From assembly GCF_000970025.1 (NCBI RefSeq), contig NZ_CP009528.1:3459168-3523167 (forward strand): a stretch of 64,000 bases of DNA, in the 5' to 3' direction. The notes under the pieces were generated by a model, which was given only the letters and a program-made list of their open reading frames with translations, made no database searches and was not told the origin of the DNA. Position numbers and translations under genes: made by a program. Origin of the DNA: Methanosarcina barkeri MS. Its GTDB lineage: Archaea; Halobacteriota; Methanosarcinia; Methanosarcinales; Methanosarcinaceae. This document shows, piece after piece, positions 1-7,840 of the stretch; positions within the stretch are counted from its first letter, which is position 1, and each line of letters opens with the position of its first letter.

Positions 1-89
1 CTTTTTAGTTGAACGGCTTCAATGTCTTTTTATTTAAGCTTCTTTTTTAACTATTTAAAGGAATAATGCAACCTGCTCTTGATTAAGGC

Positions 90-126
90 ATTTCAATTCA
101 TATTTTAGTGGATTTTGTTTTCGAAT
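90..126 (-). repeat. Degenerate solitary CRISPR repeat relic
   Basis: This 37-bp stretch matches the repeat of the large array at 9678-18480 at 29 of 37 positions. The central block TTTTAGTGGAT and the terminal CGAAT are kept. A much weaker match begins near position 16, about one repeat-spacer period (74 bp) upstream, so this may be the last remnant of a decayed two-repeat unit. It has the same orientation as the main array. No cas gene lies next to it. Confidence 0.6.
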
Positions 127-300
127 AGTACATATATCTATCCGTTGGGAGGTATATTTCTTAGTATGCGGTTTGCATTTGTTAAAAGTGATATTAAAAA
201 GAAAGTGAATAGAGAGAACAGCACAGGCAGAGAAACGGATAATGACAGTTTGTATTTTATCAGCGGCAAGTATGAGAAAGTAAATATCTAAAAAGTGAAA

Positions 301-387
301 ACGTATTGATTTATACATAGCATTGATCTTATATATAGTATTGATCTACACGTAGCGTTGACTTACACATAGCGTCGATTCATACAT
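301..387. repeat. Imperfect 17-18-bp tandem repeat, 5 units
   Basis: Five imperfect units follow one another. Each has the form AG(C/T)(A/G)TTGATNTACACAT with substitutions, and the units start near 301, 319, 337, 354 and 371. The repeat lies upstream of the small coiled-coil ORF at 449. No protein is encoded here. Confidence 0.7.
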
Positions 388-448
388 ACCATCTGCATAA
401 GTAATATCATTTAGTTAAGGGTTAAAACATCGTTATTGGGCGGATATA

Positions 449-622
449 ATGCAAAGTAATGATCTTATTAAAGAGCAGATACTACAGTTAAAAATTGAGA
501 TCGCGCAATTAGAAGCTGAAGTTAATAAACTACAGATTACGATAAATGAAAAAAAATATGCTTTGAATAGGTTATCTGAACTATTAGAGATACGAGGAGT
601 AACCTTAAATGATAATAAATAA
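449..622 (+). CDS. Small coiled-coil protein, 57 aa
   Basis: I do not recognise a family. The ATG frame runs 57 codons to TAA. After a short head the product is almost wholly a charged/aliphatic heptad pattern (ILQLKIEIAQLEAEVNKLQI), typical of a leucine-zipper-like coiled coil of about 45 residues. It has no membrane segment and no cysteines. There is no clear Shine-Dalgarno motif, only a weak GGGCGG eight bases upstream, so the transcript may be nearly leaderless. The protein could be a small dimerising partner or regulator, but that is inference. The clean heptad pattern in an AT-rich region is the main argument that it is real. Confidence 0.5.
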   Translation: MQSNDLIKEQILQLKIEIAQLEAEVNKLQITINEKKYALNRLSELLEIRGVTLNDNK

Positions 623-850
623 ATTATGATTGTTTATTGTCAAAAATAGGATTCTTATATTTTAACCCGACTCATCAAAAGCACCCCTGGTGATTTCAAG
701 CCCCTGATCTATTTTCTATTTATAGTCTGAATAAGGTTGCCTATCTTTATTTCTCTCAAATAACTTATTGAATATTATGATTGTCTCTATTTGGCACGCC
801 TGAGAGAATTAAATTGAATATAAAGAGGCTGAAAAGGGAATATAAATGAA

Positions 851-1232
851 GAAAAGATAAAAAATAATAGAAAAGATAAAAAATAATAGAAAAGATAAAA
901 AATAATAGGAAATATAAAAAGTAATAGAAATATAAGAAGTAATAGAAATATAAGAAGTAATAGAAATATAAGAAGTAATAGAAATATAAGAAGTAATAGA
1001 AATATAAGAAGTAATAGAAATATAAGAAGTAATAGAAATATAAGAAGTAATAGAAATATAAGAAGTAATAGAAATATAAGAAGTAATAGAAATATAAGAA
1101 GTAATAGAAATATAAGAAGTAATAGAAATATAAGAAGTAATAGAAATATAAGAAGTAATAGAAATATAAGAAGTAATAGAAATATAAGAAGTAATAGAAA
1201 TATAAGAAGTAATAGAAATATAAGAAGTAATA
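851..1232. repeat. Minisatellite: 3 x 19 bp followed by 18 x 18 bp
   Basis: Three units of 19 bp (GAAAAGATAAAAAATAATA) at 851-907 run into 18 consecutive units of 18 bp (GAAATATAAGAAGTAATA) at 909-1232; only the first 18-bp unit differs by a base. The unit length is a multiple of three, so both strands give long low-complexity frames, such as YYFLYF repeats on the minus strand. These frames are not genes. Confidence 0.95.
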
Positions 1233-2082
1233 GAAAATATATAGGAGTGTACAAAACTTAAAACATAAAAGAAATAATAGAAAAAAAATCAAAACTGGAT
1301 AAAAACAGCAATAAAAAAAATGGAAAACTGTATTTATTTCTTTTTATACTTTATTATACTTCATTAGTTTCATAAATTTGTTAACTCTATTATAATTTGG
1401 GTACCTCCAGGCAAAAAGCTTACAGCTGAAGAACAAAATTGCTGCACAGACAGACATAAACAACAATGCACATACCGAGGTTTGTATTTCGATTGGTGAC
1501 GTCTTAGTTTCTCCTATTTGCCTTCATATGGTATTGAAAACACGTTTATGCAACATCCTTTTTAACATTTTCGGTACGTTTTGATATTTAAGAATTCCAG
1601 ACCTATTTTAGTACCTGCACAGGCTAAAGAGCAATTCGGAAAAAATGATTACAAGCCCAATTATAATGGTTTTCACTCATGAATATTCTAATTTTCCGGA
1701 TTATTTCTTTCTCTCTGGAAAGGTTGCAGTTTCTACAGGTAATTATCTACCGGAAGATTTCAACCTCGACTTTCTCCTTTTCTGTTAGCGGGCTATGATG
1801 AGTGTAATGCTTCCTATCTTCAGTAAACCGACGTGCTGGCTGATCGGGCGCGAGTTCAAAACTTCCTATTCTTTCTACTAGAATGTCTCCTTAAATTTAG
1901 TTTCTTCTCTTAACATGGAATGTCGCGCTCTCCAATTATTGAGTCATCTTGAGTCAGTATGCTATCATTTTTCTTGTTTTCTGCAGAGTCCTGCCTATCA
2001 ATACTCCATTTTTATTATGTTTTTGATAGAAAAGTGCTGAGATTAAAAATCAGTATTAATCTTAAAAATCAGCGTTTTTAAG
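1233..2082. other. Gene-free stretch with coding-like fragments
   Basis: No intact gene is visible in about 850 bp. Two short plus-strand pieces read like decayed protein sequence. One near 1400-1500 gives PPGKKLTAEEQ and a Cys-rich run. The other, near 1612-1790, is split by a +1 shift and includes SGKVAVSTGNYLPEDF. They may be remnants of degraded genes, but I cannot assign a family. Confidence 0.3.
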
Positions 2083-2223
2083 TTCAATTAAAAAATAGAG
2101 ATTTTAAGCTCAATCAAAAATATAGGTTTAGAGCTTAATAATAAAAAAATAGAGGTTTAGAGCTCAATAAAACAAAAATAGAACTTTTAATTTCAATAAA
2201 ATAAAAATAGAACTTTTAATTAC
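2083..2223. repeat. Imperfect AT-rich tandem repeat, about 28 bp
   Basis: About five imperfect units of 25-30 bp are built on AATNAAAAAATAGAGNTTTNGAGCTC with many substitutions. They lie just beyond the stop of the minus-strand gene at 2266. I see no coding potential. Confidence 0.6.
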
Positions 2224-2265
2224 CTCAAAGATGTAGAACTCTTAAACTTGTAGTCACAAGGTTTT

Positions 2266-2622
2266 TTATGTGTTCTCCAGGGGAAATGATTCGGTTATGA
2301 ATTCTTTAAATATTCTTTTGGATTTTTCGAATCCGGTATACACTCCATCCAGGCGCTGCTCCGAGAAATTTGGCTTTTTTGACAGGGTGATGCCGTCTAA
2401 AAGCTGGTTAAAGTTATTCTCCAAGCCTCTTATTTTTTCGTCCGGATCATCGTCCAGGTCGGAAAGAGAGAGTTTTTCCAGATTATCCTCGAAAGTATAT
2501 TTAGCTATATCCAGGCCTTTATTAACTCCTTCTTTAAAGTCTGAATAAGCCTGATGGTCTTTATTCCTTTCAATACAGACATTAAATTTCCTTATGAGAT
2601 CTTTCATTTTTTGAGTATCCAA
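2266..2622 (-). CDS. Hypothetical acidic helical protein, 118 aa
   Basis: Not recognised. The product is charged, predicted soluble and mostly helical, with an acidic run (SLSDLDDDPDEK) in the middle. It lacks cysteines in pairs, membrane segments and known catalytic motifs. Two starts are possible. TTG at 2622 has GAGG only three bases upstream; ATG at 2607 (MKDLIRKFNV) has that GAGG 18 bases away. I give the longer form and regard the true start as unsettled. The frame overlaps a shorter plus-strand frame that looks like its shadow. No neighbour within 700 bp suggests a function. Confidence 0.6.
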   Translation of the reverse strand: MDTQKMKDLIRKFNVCIERNKDHQAYSDFKEGVNKGLDIAKYTFEDNLEKLSLSDLDDDPDEKIRGLENNFNQLLDGITLSKKPNFSEQRLDGVYTGFEKSKRIFKEFITESFPLENT

Positions 2623-3345
2623 AATCCTCGCTTCCTTCTTTTTAAGTGATTTTGATTTGTGAAATAGTTTTTAGATTGCAGATACAAGAGTTTCAAATTT
2701 GCAGAAACAATAAACTATGATTTTAAACAATGACTTATGAATCACAGTGTTAATATAATATATTTCAAATAAAAATAGCATTTACAAGTATATTAATCTT
2801 TGGATATAAAAAGTTAGACTATAGATTTTCATATAGAACTAAAAAATGGAAATGCTTTTATTGAATTTTTAGAAAATCCTTTTATTATTCGCATAAATTT
2901 CAAACAGCAAGAATCCGCTTACAACAAACCGGAACACTTACAACAAACCGGACAAATTCGTAGATATAGCATTTAGAGAGTTTTGCAAAGTTAATTATGA
3001 GATATGCAAAAGAAAGCATTCCACATCGGAAAAATACTATTAATGCTGCTCTTGCCTGAGATTGAGTATTAAGTTTGAACTCGAATGCCCGATCATGATC
3101 AGCCACCCCATTTTAAATAGTGTCGTTCGTCTTCTGGGTAACCAGCAAAAGGAGATACACTTTTATTAAACCCTGAAAACAATTATTTATTTCAATGACG
3201 GTTTTAAGGAATTTTATTTAGGAGCATAAATACGGAACTTAGATTAAAGTTATGCAAATAATATTTTTAATTTATCATAAGGTGGATATTTAGTAAAATT
3301 TGATCTCAAATACTCTTATATACAACTAACTATAAATGAAAATAT
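2623..3345. other. Gene-free AT-rich stretch upstream of the cupin gene
   Basis: No convincing gene is seen. The 68-codon minus-strand frame at 2900-3106 lacks a ribosome binding site and recognisable motifs. A short direct repeat (ACTTACAACAAACCGG-like) occurs twice near 2928-2954. The right end contains the TATA box of the cupin gene. Confidence 0.4.
3315..3323 (+). promoter_or_regulatory. TATA box of the cupin gene
   Basis: CTTATATAC is centred about 27 bases before the ATG at 3346, the usual archaeal distance from TATA box to transcription start. No Shine-Dalgarno motif lies between them, so the mRNA is probably leaderless or nearly so. Confidence 0.55.
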
Positions 3346-3744
3346 ATGAAAGGATATTCTATAAATATCGAAAAAGCCACTCTGGAAAACAACAATTTCC
3401 GCAAGGTACTCTATACCTCAAAACACAGCCAGCTGGTACTTATGAGCCTCAAACCCGGGGAAGAAATCGGGATGGAAGTGCATGAAGAAAACGACCAGTT
3501 TTTCCGTTTTGAGCAGGGAAAAGGGAAGTGCATAATTGACGGTAACGAATACGACCTTGAGGACGGTGTTGCAGTAGTTGTACCGGCCGGCGCGCAGCAC
3601 AATGTAATCAATACTTCGGAAACGAAGGAGTTGAAACTCTACACAATCTATTCACCGGCGCACCACAAGGATGGAATCGTGCGTGCGACAAAAGAAGAAG
3701 CCGAAGCCAATGAAGCGGAATTCGATGGAGTAACTACGGAATAA
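3346..3744 (+). CDS. Single-domain cupin protein, 132 aa
   Basis: This is a small beta-barrel cupin. Cupin motif 2 is complete at residues 74-90: GVAVVVPAGAQHNVINT fits G-x5-P-x-G-x2-H-x3-N. Motif 1 (about residues 38-62, GEEIGMEVHEENDQFFRFE) keeps one His and the Glu but not the canonical HxH pair, so metal binding, if present, would use a variant ligand set. Length is normal for single-domain cupins. The substrate cannot be told from sequence. The ATG sits about 27 bases after a TATA box with no Shine-Dalgarno motif. The gene stands alone: a MITE copy begins about 140 bp downstream and the next gene is on the other strand. Confidence 0.85.
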   Translation: MKGYSINIEKATLENNNFRKVLYTSKHSQLVLMSLKPGEEIGMEVHEENDQFFRFEQGKGKCIIDGNEYDLEDGVAVVVPAGAQHNVINTSETKELKLYTIYSPAHHKDGIVRATKEEAEANEAEFDGVTTE

Positions 3745-3886
3745 CAGTTTATTCCTACAGTGCCCATTGAAAATATAAATTAAAATACTTTGTTTTTTAT
3801 AAAACTTGTATTTTTTCTCATTTTTGTTTTCCTCTTTTTGGAATTGTAGTATGATTTGCCCTTTTTTAGTAGATATTGTTCTCGAA

Positions 3887-4184
3887 CCTACTTTCGGCAG
3901 GTCGACATTAAAAATTTGAATAATCCTCCTGATGCCATTTTTGAACATTCACTTACTTTATGTGAGGTTTAAAGCTGATTAACATGTGGCTCAACTCCAA
4001 CGACACATATAAACACTGAATCATTTTCCATTAAAATTTAGTATGAGAGATTATGTTTGGATCATATGTGGATCATATGTAAACCTAATAACTACACACA
4101 ATTAGGATGCATCATTTCAAAATCGTCATCATTCGTCATCAGTAATGATTATAGAAAATGAAATGTCGATCTACCGAAAGTCAG
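3887..4184. mobile_element. MITE-like element, copy 1 (degenerate ends)
   Basis: This 298-bp non-coding block is a diverged copy of the element at 58218-58494. Both share the order of conserved blocks, such as ACACATATAAACACTGAATC and GTATGAGAGATTATGTTTG, and the same terminal inverted repeat with core TCGGCAGGTCGACAT. Here the two ends differ from each other at several positions (left CTTTCGGCAGGTCGACAT; right, reversed, CTTTCGGTAGATCGACAT), so this copy looks older. It contains no transposase, and its only small frame is not conserved in the other copy. It lies between the cupin gene and the nitroreductase-like gene. Confidence 0.75.
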
Positions 4185-4214
4185 CTCGAACATTACCTGT
4201 TAACCGGAAGATAT

Positions 4215-5171
4215 TCAGATTATAACCTCGGACACAGGTCTTCTCAGAGATCTGGGAAGAGACTCTGCATATCCCAGGCGTAGTAAAAGCTGGGGGTGTA
4301 TGTTGCCTGCGGACAATAGCTTTTGTAACTTCTTTTTGAGTTCCGGCACTTCGCACGGCTGATTGATATGGGCGTTTTTGATACCAAGAGCTGTGGCAAA
4401 TAATGCCAACCTTTCAAAACTTCGCCCTGTATTGATCCAGGAGATTATATCATTGTTTTCCGACAGTAAGACCATCAACACAGACGAGCTTCTGATGTAT
4501 TTTTCATCCTTTTTCGATTGACCCTTAGCATTCAAAAAGAATTTCATGAATAATTTTCCTATGAAGCGAGGCGATGACGGGTTTCCCATGGCCTTTGAGC
4601 TAAGACCATCACGATATCGGTTTGCTTCGGCCTCGTTGAATCTTATCCATGAAATCAGTTCCTGCATAAAATCCCGGTCATTCATCTGTATGCTGTTGCC
4701 TTCCTTAACAAGCCCTATTATCCCTTCTATTTTTTCCGGTTCAGTCACAAAAAGCACCGACACTCCCTTCTCTAATGGAAGTGATGCAAGCCTTTCCAGA
4801 TCAGCTCCAGGAATAGGTCTTCCGTCATATTGTCTTCGAGTACTCTGCTTTATATGGATAACATTGAAAAGCCAGTCATTATTGGCTTTACCGTCTGCAA
4901 GCTCTAGATTTACAGAAATAGCCCCGTCCTCAAAAGAGTATCCCACCAGTGCTCTGTACCCTTCATGCTCGGCAGCTATTACCAGATTCTCTAGTGCACA
5001 TCCGAGGCTTATATATAGCTCCCATTCCAGGGGGTCAACAACCGGGAGTCTCCTTGAGAAATCTGGATAAATAAAAACTGCATTTTCTTTTATCCTGAAC
5101 TTCCAGGGCTGTGTATTGTGCCCCGAAGGAGCCATTACTGTGTGATGTAGAAGTTCTTTCATATCTGGCAT
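4215..5171 (-). CDS. Nitroreductase-superfamily (Acg-like) flavoprotein
   Basis: Likely an FMN-dependent oxidoreductase of the nitroreductase fold, of the longer two-lobed type. The N-terminus carries APSGHNTQPW (residues 14-23), the phosphate/FMN-contact motif of this superfamily. A second lobe has RSSSVLMVLLSENND and the late INTGRSFERLALFATALGI helix. The substrate is unknown. The open frame reaches 5288, but I place the start at ATG 5171 (MPDMKELL): AGGTGA sits seven bases before it, and a TATA box (TTTATAAATATC) lies near 5195-5207. The extra residues upstream would be a hydrophobic stretch unlike the family. The length, 318 aa, fits the Acg-like group. A decayed MITE lies just downstream. 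Confidence 0.8.
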   Translation of the reverse strand: MPDMKELLHHTVMAPSGHNTQPWKFRIKENAVFIYPDFSRRLPVVDPLEWELYISLGCALENLVIAAEHEGYRALVGYSFEDGAISVNLELADGKANNDWLFNVIHIKQSTRRQYDGRPIPGADLERLASLPLEKGVSVLFVTEPEKIEGIIGLVKEGNSIQMNDRDFMQELISWIRFNEAEANRYRDGLSSKAMGNPSSPRFIGKLFMKFFLNAKGQSKKDEKYIRSSSVLMVLLSENNDIISWINTGRSFERLALFATALGIKNAHINQPCEVPELKKKLQKLLSAGNIHPQLLLRLGYAESLPRSLRRPVSEVII

Positions 5172-5365
5172 CGGTTCACCTGCAATGGTGTATAAGATAT
5201 TTATAAAGAAGGTTTTAACTATTTTTACATTTCTTCCGGCAATGATGAAAAGGGAAAAATAAACGGAAAAAAGAAATGCATAATCCATGTATATATCTCA
5301 ATATTTACGAGTTTGGCCTGTTATGATAGTATGTATCCAGCTAGAGATTTATCTGCTGGATATGA

Positions 5366-5475
5366 ATTTCAATTCTTATTTTAGTGAACATTGATCGTGA
5401 CCTTATTTGTGAATCTCCGGCTGAAAACGTTTTTCTGGGTTTCAATTCTTGTTTTAGTGGAGTTTTCTAACTAAT
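5366..5475 (-). repeat. CRISPR relic: two degenerate repeats with one spacer
   Basis: Two 37-bp segments, 5366-5402 and 5439-5475, match the main array repeat at 26/37 and 31/37 positions in the same orientation. The gap between them is 36 bp, the normal spacer length, and the period is 73 bp as in the array. Decay is strongest in the second half of each repeat. The relic lies in the 480-bp gap between the nitroreductase-like gene and the prenyltransferase gene; the rest of that gap (5476-5654) shows no gene. Confidence 0.75.
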
Positions 5476-5654
5476 CAGTTGAAAGATAGGAGCTTTCGTC
5501 CAGATGCTGACATTACCTTAAGAGCAAGACCGGGTGGATGAAACCACCAGATATTGAATCCGTTGGACAGACTTCCCAAATTTGTGGGCGAATTTTTGTA
5601 ATTATCCGGTGAGTATGGTATTGAGAGGCTTGGAATCAAACTGCCACAATACTT

Positions 5655-6506
5655 TCACCTGAACATTCGAATGAATATGAAAATTAAGAATGCCACCAAT
5701 CCAGCAAGGTATATCCAGCGAATGTAAATTCGCCGATTTGCTGTTCTTGGGTCTAACAATTTACCTGTTGAGTACAGAATAACCAGATCCATCAGTAAAA
5801 TGGGAAACAGATAAATCCGTTCTAACCAGCCAAACAAAAACGGCAAGATACTTGCAGCAACTACCAGTAAGAAAGCTGCTCCGCTGATTTTCAATGCATT
5901 TTCGCGACCAATTACCAGGGCTAGAGAACGAGATCCTGCCTGTCTATCGCCTTCAATATCCATAGCATCTGCCGCAATTTCCTCTCCTAAATCTGCAAGT
6001 ATTAATATAATTGCGAAAAGCCAGACGATTGTTTCAAATGGTTTGTTTACTACTATACCACCAAAAATAAAAGTCATTCCAACCGAAAAGCTGACCATTA
6101 GATTTCCAATAAGACCAGCCTTTTTGAACCGCCAGTTGTAAAGTAAACCAATTGCCCAGACCAGAATAACGACTAACAAAGCCTCTAAACTAATCAGGTA
6201 GCTTGTGATAAGTCCAAGCACTGCCACAACAATGGAGAGTAAAACGACTTCTCGTTCAGTAACAAGACCTGCTGGGAGTGGCCTTTCTGGTGCGTTTATT
6301 CTGTCCATTTCGAGATCAAAATAGTCGTTAAGGATGAGAGACGTAGCCGAAATGAAAAAAATGCTTAGAAACCCCAATATAATTTCGGTTATGGTAGGAA
6401 GTGTACCTAATGCCAGTAACTCCCCCAGTATCACGCACACTCCTGCTGTAAATGACAGTTCAAAACGGAATAAGCGGAACAGCCCTAGAATTTTCGGCCT
6501 AAGCAT
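5655..6506 (-). CDS. UbiA-family prenyltransferase (DGGGP synthase-like)
   Basis: Integral membrane prenyltransferase of the UbiA superfamily, about 283 aa with eight or nine membrane segments. The first Asp-rich motif is NDYFDLEMDRINAPERP (residues 60-76) and the second is DAMDIEGDRQAGSRS (180-194); together they bind Mg-prenyl diphosphate. The form of these motifs fits geranylgeranylglycerol-phosphate geranylgeranyltransferase-like enzymes, which attach the second isoprenoid chain of archaeal lipids, but other UbiA acceptors are possible. The frame extends upstream to a TTG at 6578, but I prefer ATG 6506 (MLRPKILGLF), which gives a family-like N-terminus. Neither site has a clear ribosome binding site, and a TATA-like ACTTATAAT lies close upstream. 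Confidence 0.8.
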   Translation of the reverse strand: MLRPKILGLFRLFRFELSFTAGVCVILGELLALGTLPTITEIILGFLSIFFISATSLILNDYFDLEMDRINAPERPLPAGLVTEREVVLLSIVVAVLGLITSYLISLEALLVVILVWAIGLLYNWRFKKAGLIGNLMVSFSVGMTFIFGGIVVNKPFETIVWLFAIILILADLGEEIAADAMDIEGDRQAGSRSLALVIGRENALKISGAAFLLVVAASILPFLFGWLERIYLFPILLMDLVILYSTGKLLDPRTANRRIYIRWIYLAGLVAFLIFIFIRMFR

Positions 6507-6687
6507 AAAGGTATTATAAGTAACGGGATATTTTAATATTTTTGAGTGAATTTTTAATTTTTTTGTTAATAAGGACAAGATTATGTGACAGCATTAGAAG
6601 AAAGGCTATCTAGATCTCGAAACTCAAAAAATCAAAAAATATTTAATAATTAAGTGTTAAAAAATATGAGCCTTCTAATTATATGCT

Positions 6688-6862
6688 CTATCCTTCTATA
6701 TGATCTATCCTTCTATGATCTATCCTTCTATGATCTATCCTTCTATGATCTATCCTTCTATATGATCTATCCTTCTATGATCTATCCTTCTATATGATCT
6801 ATCCTTCTATGATCTATCCTTCTATATGATCTATCCTTCTATGATCTATCCTTCTATATGAT
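6688..6862. repeat. Tandem repeat of alternating 15- and 17-bp units (11 units)
   Basis: Eleven head-to-tail units are either CTATCCTTCTATGAT (15 bp, six times) or CTATCCTTCTATATGAT (17 bp, five times). The last seven strictly alternate long-short. The tract ends 27 bp before the stop codon of the minus-strand methyltransferase gene, so it lies in that gene's 3' region. It shows no coding potential. Confidence 0.95.
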
Positions 6863-6889
6863 CTATCCATCCGGCGCACTACAAAAGCA

Positions 6890-7525
6890 TTAGCTACTTT
6901 TTTCTCCTATACAACACATCCAGTTTTTATTTTCTACCAGATGTGTTTGTATATTTACGTATCCGGCTTTTTTTAATAATTCATCCAGTTCTTGCGGTGT
7001 ATGTAGTTTAAGATTACCAGCCTTTACATACGGGTCATTTCTGTCCTTAAAGCTCTGGCTGGCATACATTTCGTTAAGTATCATAATCCTGCCGGAAGGT
7101 TTTAAAACCCTTTTTATTTCAGAAAAGTTTTCAATAAGGTTGGGCCAGAAATAAACAGTTTCAACCGCCAGTGCCAAGTCAAATTTATTATTCTCAAAAG
7201 GAATTTTTTCTACACTTGCGTAATGTATCTCAACTTTACCGCTGTCTATTAATTCTTTGTTAAATTCGATAGACCAGTTTACACAGTCAGTAGAATAGTC
7301 TATTCCAAAAACTTTTCCTTCAGGTGCAAGTAAAGCCAACCTGCTTACTGTTCTGCCTCCACCGCATCCAATATCTAAAATTACACTATCCCGCTTAATG
7401 TTTATTTTTCCCAAGCCCCAGCTTGTCAGCTCATAATGGTTGATATTCATTTCATCCGCAACTAGTTTACCTACCTCTCCGGCAGGCTTTCTACATTGAT
7501 TCAACTTTCTAGAAAGTTCGCTCAT
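6890..7525 (-). CDS. Class I SAM-dependent methyltransferase, 211 aa
   Basis: A Rossmann-fold methyltransferase. Motif I is VILDIGCGGGRTV (residues 48-60), the acidic ribose-binding residue follows in FGIDYS (73-78), and FDLALAVETVYFWPNL and VLKPSGRIMIL supply the later strands. This is the UbiE/type 11 pattern, which does not reveal the substrate. The longest frame begins at a TTG at 7603, inside a degenerate CRISPR repeat. The real start is almost surely ATG 7525 (MSELSRKL), because TAAGGAG lies about seven bases upstream. The gene stands alone, with a minisatellite behind it and a CRISPR relic in front. Confidence 0.88.
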   Translation of the reverse strand: MSELSRKLNQCRKPAGEVGKLVADEMNINHYELTSWGLGKINIKRDSVILDIGCGGGRTVSRLALLAPEGKVFGIDYSTDCVNWSIEFNKELIDSGKVEIHYASVEKIPFENNKFDLALAVETVYFWPNLIENFSEIKRVLKPSGRIMILNEMYASQSFKDRNDPYVKAGNLKLHTPQELDELLKKAGYVNIQTHLVENKNWMCCIGEKSS

Positions 7526-7596
7526 AACTAACTCCTTATAATTCCTAATAGATAAAATATATACTAATTCATTTTCATTAAAAAAATCAGTATATT

Positions 7597-7702
7597 GTTT
7601 CAATTTTTGATTTAATGGATCTTGCTCTCGAATATTTCAATTTTCATCTATCTCAACTCTATCGAGTTTCAATCCCTATTTTGGTGGATCTTGCTCTCCC
7701 AG
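7597..7702 (-). repeat. CRISPR relic: two degenerate repeats with a 32-bp spacer
   Basis: Repeats at 7597-7633 (32/37 identical to the main array repeat) and 7666-7702 (30/37) flank a 32-bp spacer. The orientation matches the intact array, which begins 1976 bp further right beyond a nuclease gene. Both relic repeats read GCTCTC where the array has GCTCAC, so they derive from a slightly different repeat variant. The left repeat lies upstream of the methyltransferase start. The rest of the gap up to 7840 holds only the ribosome binding site of the next gene. Confidence 0.85.
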
Positions 7703-7840
7703 ATCTGGAATAATTTGCCACGATAGAACAATATTTCCCTTTTCGTCACTTCGGCGCAGCAGAAACAATGACTCATAAATAAAGGTTTCTCTTACTATTT
7801 TGTATCAACCAATATACATATAAGGAGATCATACCCAATT

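Noticed and set aside
55-318. 87-codon minus-strand frame
   Set aside because: It covers a decayed CRISPR repeat (IRKQNPLKYELK echoes the translated repeat) and has no ribosome binding site.
787-1292. Long minus-strand frames with YYFLYF or LLLLIF repeats
   Set aside because: They are translations of the 18-bp minisatellite, whose unit length is a multiple of three. There is no ribosome binding site and no protein-like ends.
3652-3948. 98-codon minus-strand frame between the cupin gene and the MITE
   Set aside because: It overlaps the cupin 3' end antisense and the MITE end, has low-complexity Lys-rich sequence and no ribosome binding site.
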